A stretch of 64,000 nt of DNA from Sphaerimonospora thailandensis (lineage in GTDB: Bacteria; Actinomycetota; Actinomycetes; Streptosporangiales; Streptosporangiaceae): NCBI RefSeq assembly GCF_016863115.1, contig NZ_BOOG01000036.1, forward strand, positions 17,256 to 81,255, in the 5' to 3' direction. Made by a program: the position numbers and the translations under genes. Shown here in pieces: positions 60,721 to 64,000 of the stretch (positions are counted from its first letter, which is position 1; every line of letters begins with the position of its first letter). The notes beneath the pieces are model-generated. The model saw only the letters and a program-made list of their open reading frames with translations, was not told the origin of the DNA and ran no database searches.

Positions 60721-63689
60721 CGATGGCCTCCGGCAATCGACTCGTCCGATATGTCTCGTAGGTCCTCAGTCCCGAGCACCGCGAATCGAGCCGCGCGAAT
60801 GAGGACGGGAGAGCGGAGCACGCAGTTCAAGAGTCTGTCTCGTTCGGTTTTGTCCCAACTCGCGAGAGACCCCGGCCTGCTCGCAAGACGCAGCAAAAAG
60901 TCGGCTGCGGTATGCGGGTCGTCGATGCCATTGGCTGCCGCGATGGGGGCTATCGCGTTGGCGAATCCCTCGCTCAGCGCGGCTGGCGAGTCCAACCACT
61001 GCCATAGATGGCCGGCAATCTGCTGGGCCACAGCACGCTGCGTTGGCGCCTCGCCCACGAGTTCCTGCATCTCGTCCAACACGTCCGGCGCCTTGCAATT
61101 GCCGACAGGGACGCGTTTGCGCTCGAGGCGAGCCCATCTGCTTCCGGCGACAAGGGACACAAGGGCCGTTGCGATCGCGTTGAGAGCCTGCTCCTGCTGG
61201 CGGCGGGCAAAGGGATCGGCCGGCAGGTTAGCGTCTAGCCATCGACAGTGACCATGGATCAGTCGCTGTACCTCGGACAGTGACAGACTTGCGCACTGGA
61301 CGACGGGACGGTCATTCGGCCTCTGGCGCAGCCGATTGGGGTCGGGTGGCAGGATGATGGCCGCGGTCGCGTTGCCGGACGTCGCCTGCAGCATGCCGCC
61401 ACTCGCTGGAATGGCAATCGGACCACGGGAATCACGCTCCTCGCCGGTCAGAGGTGCCTCCACTGGGAACAGTTGGACCTGGGTGCCATCCCTGTCTGTG
61501 CGATCGATTAGACGTGCCTCGTGTCCGCCGTCGCGCCGCTTGGTCAGCACCCAGCGGAGCGGGTGGAAGCCCCGTTCGCAGATCAGCGACGCGAAGCCCA
61601 CCCCACCCCGGGACACCGATACCTCGCAAGACTCGGCCTCGTCGTAGGAGCCGAGCAACTTCCCCTTGCGCAGTTGCTGCTCTGCGAACTTCTTCCATGC
61701 GCCGTCACTGAAGGGAAGTGAGATGACCTGACGATGCTGCGCCAGTTCTTTTCCGGCATCGTCACGCAGCACGATCATCAGCTCCGCTGTCAGATCTAGC
61801 GGTCCAGCGATCGAAAGGCTGGACAGACCATCCCAAAGCTCGGTCAGTTTCGGGCGAGCCGGCGCGGCAAACAGCCGGATTCCCGACCCCTTCGTCGCTT
61901 CTTCAAGGGTCGTGTGCGGGTCACGGATCGTCACCACGAGCGAACCACTGACAAGGGAGGCACCCGTAGCTGGCGTCAGTACCGAAACGTCCACCTCGTG
62001 CGTACCCACGGCAAGGTTCTCAAGCGCGAAGATCAGCTCCGACTTACCTGCAGGCCAATCGAGCACAAAGGGCGTGCCATGGTCAACGGTCACGACAATT
62101 TTATCTACGGCCCTAGCAGCACGTACCGCCAGCATCGCCGGCTCCCCTGCTAGCCAATCGACAGCCCCCTCTCCGTCCCAGGAGCCCGGAACCAGCCCGG
62201 CCGGCCGAATGGAGACATCCGAGACTACCGACAGCCCTGCCGCCACAAGCTGGGCTATGTCCGTTTCACGAAGGATTTGTGGCATCTTCAGATCGAAGGC
62301 GTGCACTCCGTCAGCCAGGACCGTCGTTTTAGCAACCCATGGCAGCGCGGGGGGGTCGCTCTCGATCCAGCCGACCAGGCAATACTCGTGGCCGGGCCGC
62401 AAGAACTTGCCCTTCACCTCGAGGGCCAGCCCACCGCTTTGCTTCCGGAACACCCACCACGGGCCCTGGCTGATGAAGCAATTCTCGGCGATCAGACTGT
62501 TCACAACCGAGGAACCGCGCTCCAGTTGGATAAGGGGTACCTCGGGCCGAGGCCACGCGGACAGGGGCACTTTGTCCAGGTACACCAATTTCCCTCGAGG
62601 AAGAGGGCCACGGTGGCCTTCCACACGTGGACGCAGACTCCGGAGTTCCTGATCGACTTGCTTCTGTCGAACCTGCAGCGGCGTGAGATCGGGCAATTCC
62701 ATGTACGGGCGCCAGCCCCCGTTCTCGCGCCGCAGCAGAAGCTTCGGATCAGTGATGACCGCGAGACGCTTTGCTCGCTCTGTAGCCCTAAGGCCCGAAC
62801 TGTTCGAACGGAATCCGCTGGAGCGTGCCAAGTCGGCAGAGCGCTTGGCCCGGGTCAGCCAGGTACGTGACTGTCGTTCGCTGGACAGGTCGTCGACCAG
62901 ACGAACGAGTGCCGAGTGCACCAAGTAGGGGGACTCCTCGCCGTCACCCGAGAGCAGCGCCGCAGCGACCTGGCCGAGGAGGCTCTGGTTAGCGCAGAAG
63001 ATCTGGAACCGTTCGCTGTATCCGACTGTGCGCGACGCCAGGCATGCACCCAGCGCGCGCGGATCGCTCAACAACTCCGTGGTCAGGACTGCGCGGGACT
63101 CAAAGAGAAGCTGGGCCAACTGCCGCTGAAGGTAGGCCGGCATAACGGCATGCGTGATCGGCCACGCAATGATGTTGAAGTTTTCGGCGAAGCTCCCCTT
63201 CGGCTCGGCCCCGCCGTACTCTGCCGAGAACTTTTTGAACCACCGCTTGATGCGGTCGCGGTTGCTAGAGACGTTCCAACCCGGGCTGCTCTCCCAGCCC
63301 GGTGTCTTCTGAGCAAAGAGGGGCCAGTACTCGCCGCCAGCATAGTTGTAACCAATTTCTGCCGCATAGACGACAAAGGGTAACCACCAGACGCGGCAAT
63401 GAGCAGGGAGCCCCTGCGCAACAGCCCCACGCACCGCAGCCAGAAGCAACTCGAAGTCAGCGCCGCTGAGGTCATGCTCCAGCGCGAAGACGGGAGCCGC
63501 CGGCTGCAGCACCTTGCGACGTTCGTGAAGCACCCGGAAGTGGTTATCGAGATGCCTGTGCAGGTACTCGAGGGTTTCCGCTGAACCGCTACATGCTATC
63601 CCCTCCACGCTCGATACCACCTCCCTTGGGCCTCGCCTTGGTCTGAAGACAGTCTGGGACAGGGCACTGACATTTGGGAGGGTCGTCAC
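60717..63689 (-). CDS. Uncharacterised 990-aa protein heading the DruE-like operon
   Basis: A 990-aa soluble protein, first gene of the operon. The N-terminal 200 residues have a compact conserved-looking block: VWWLPFVVYAAEIGYNYAGG, EYWPLFAQKTPGW, then FNIIAWPITHAVMPAYLQRQ. I associate this with the STY4851/ECs_5259 family found in defence islands, from memory only. The middle has beta-rich segments (RPGHEYCLVGWIESDPPALP) and the end is helical. GTG 63689 is chosen because AAGGGTGA precedes it by seven bases. Nothing in it suggests a nuclease or ATPase; a sensor or structural role is possible. Confidence 0.8.
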   Translation of the reverse strand: MTTLPNVSALSQTVFRPRRGPREVVSSVEGIACSGSAETLEYLHRHLDNHFRVLHERRKVLQPAAPVFALEHDLSGADFELLLAAVRGAVAQGLPAHCRVWWLPFVVYAAEIGYNYAGGEYWPLFAQKTPGWESSPGWNVSSNRDRIKRWFKKFSAEYGGAEPKGSFAENFNIIAWPITHAVMPAYLQRQLAQLLFESRAVLTTELLSDPRALGACLASRTVGYSERFQIFCANQSLLGQVAAALLSGDGEESPYLVHSALVRLVDDLSSERQSRTWLTRAKRSADLARSSGFRSNSSGLRATERAKRLAVITDPKLLLRRENGGWRPYMELPDLTPLQVRQKQVDQELRSLRPRVEGHRGPLPRGKLVYLDKVPLSAWPRPEVPLIQLERGSSVVNSLIAENCFISQGPWWVFRKQSGGLALEVKGKFLRPGHEYCLVGWIESDPPALPWVAKTTVLADGVHAFDLKMPQILRETDIAQLVAAGLSVVSDVSIRPAGLVPGSWDGEGAVDWLAGEPAMLAVRAARAVDKIVVTVDHGTPFVLDWPAGKSELIFALENLAVGTHEVDVSVLTPATGASLVSGSLVVTIRDPHTTLEEATKGSGIRLFAAPARPKLTELWDGLSSLSIAGPLDLTAELMIVLRDDAGKELAQHRQVISLPFSDGAWKKFAEQQLRKGKLLGSYDEAESCEVSVSRGGVGFASLICERGFHPLRWVLTKRRDGGHEARLIDRTDRDGTQVQLFPVEAPLTGEERDSRGPIAIPASGGMLQATSGNATAAIILPPDPNRLRQRPNDRPVVQCASLSLSEVQRLIHGHCRWLDANLPADPFARRQQEQALNAIATALVSLVAGSRWARLERKRVPVGNCKAPDVLDEMQELVGEAPTQRAVAQQIAGHLWQWLDSPAALSEGFANAIAPIAAANGIDDPHTAADFLLRLASRPGSLASWDKTERDRLLNCVLRSPVLIRAARFAVLGTEDLRDISDESIAGGHR

Positions 63690-64000
63690 GCAATCGTCAC
63701 CCTTGGTTATTTTTTTACAGCTCCGCTGCCGACACCCCACGACAGCCAGGCCCTAGTCCCACTGACTACGGAAGCTCGCTGGACCGGTGCCGCCATTGGG
63801 CCCCGACGCCGTCCAGCCAAGTTGAAGATCGAAAAGGGTCAGCAGGCTGAGTTCGACCTCCACGGGAGGAAAACGACGGTTGGAATACTGTGCCTGGGCG
63901 ATCAGCTCTTCGTCTGGATTCTCCTCCCATATGAGGCACTGGGCGGCTCATCTGTGTCCATTCAGGGATGGAGCAGGGTCAGGCGGTGACTGGCGGGGGG
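63690..64000. other. Upstream region of the island operon and window edge
   Basis: About 310 bp. An A/T tract (TTATTTTTTTA, around 63707-63717) just upstream of the 990-aa gene probably belongs to its promoter. A plus-strand frame ending near 63990 gives protein-like sequence (KTTVGILCLGDQLFVWILLP) but has no good start, so it may be a gene remnant. Nothing else is supported. Confidence 0.4.

Noticed and set aside
63770..63990. A plus-strand frame at the right edge with protein-like sequence
   Set aside because: No credible start codon or ribosome-binding site; it runs antisense to the upstream region of the 990-aa gene. Kept only as a possible remnant.
1..64000. CRISPR arrays, rRNA genes, integrase or relaxase genes
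   Set aside because: Looked for and not seen. The integrase expected for the right-hand element must lie outside the window if the att interpretation is right.

Overview
The window is high-GC actinobacterial DNA. Streptosporangiales-like (for example Nonomuraea or Streptosporangium) is my best guess, from the strong G/C third-position bias, frequent GTG/TTG starts, ATGA/GTGA operon junctions and IdeR/DmdR-type iron boxes; no rRNA or taxonomic marker is present.

Left part (1-10.9 kb): a tightly overlapped minus-strand operon encodes a branched-chain-amino-acid-type ABC importer (binding lipoprotein, two ATPases, two permeases), an amidase, an aryl-alcohol-type zinc dehydrogenase and a benzaldehyde-type aldehyde dehydrogenase that runs off the left edge. 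An IclR regulator and a divergent second aldehyde dehydrogenase sit next to it. I read it as uptake and oxidation of an aromatic amide or alcohol. A MacB-type export pair follows (11.1-14.4 kb), closed by a strong bidirectional terminator.

14.5-27.3 kb: a desferrioxamine-type siderophore locus around one iron-regulated divergent promoter with two iron boxes. Leftward: siderophore-binding lipoprotein, desA, desB, desC, desD. Rightward: two FecCD permeases, ATPase, a leaderless penicillin-acylase-family enzyme, a second siderophore-type acyltransferase and an FhuF-type reductase. A membrane-anchored penicillin acylase converges on it (27.2-29.8 kb).

30-44.5 kb: an accessory stretch rich in conflict-type genes. 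It holds an AAA ATPase with a DUF4276 TOPRIM-like partner, a methyltransferase, a secreted lamin-tail protein, a 24-TM-scale membrane protein, a winged-helix/Atl1/HEPN fusion, a TIR-GUN4 fusion, and an XRE regulator. The regulator is divergent, across a perfect 12-9-12 inverted repeat, from a four-gene operon (membrane-anchored GTPase, two uncharacterised proteins, class-3 lipase).

44.6-49.4 kb: a decay zone with a tautomerase, a toxin-antitoxin pair with truncated toxin, a degenerate tRNA-Ser whose 3' half is intact (probable att site), a transposase fragment and a HAD pseudogene. To its right base composition visibly falls.

49.4-63.7 kb: a large defence island. A GHKL ATPase and a DUF4338 (DruA-like) protein converge on a four-gene operon: a 990-aa protein, a 361-aa protein, a 1854-aa DUF1998 helicase (DruE-like) and a PD-(D/E)XK nuclease with a Cas4-like cysteine cluster. 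I propose a Druantia-related composite system carried on an element that entered at tRNA-Ser and continues past the right edge.
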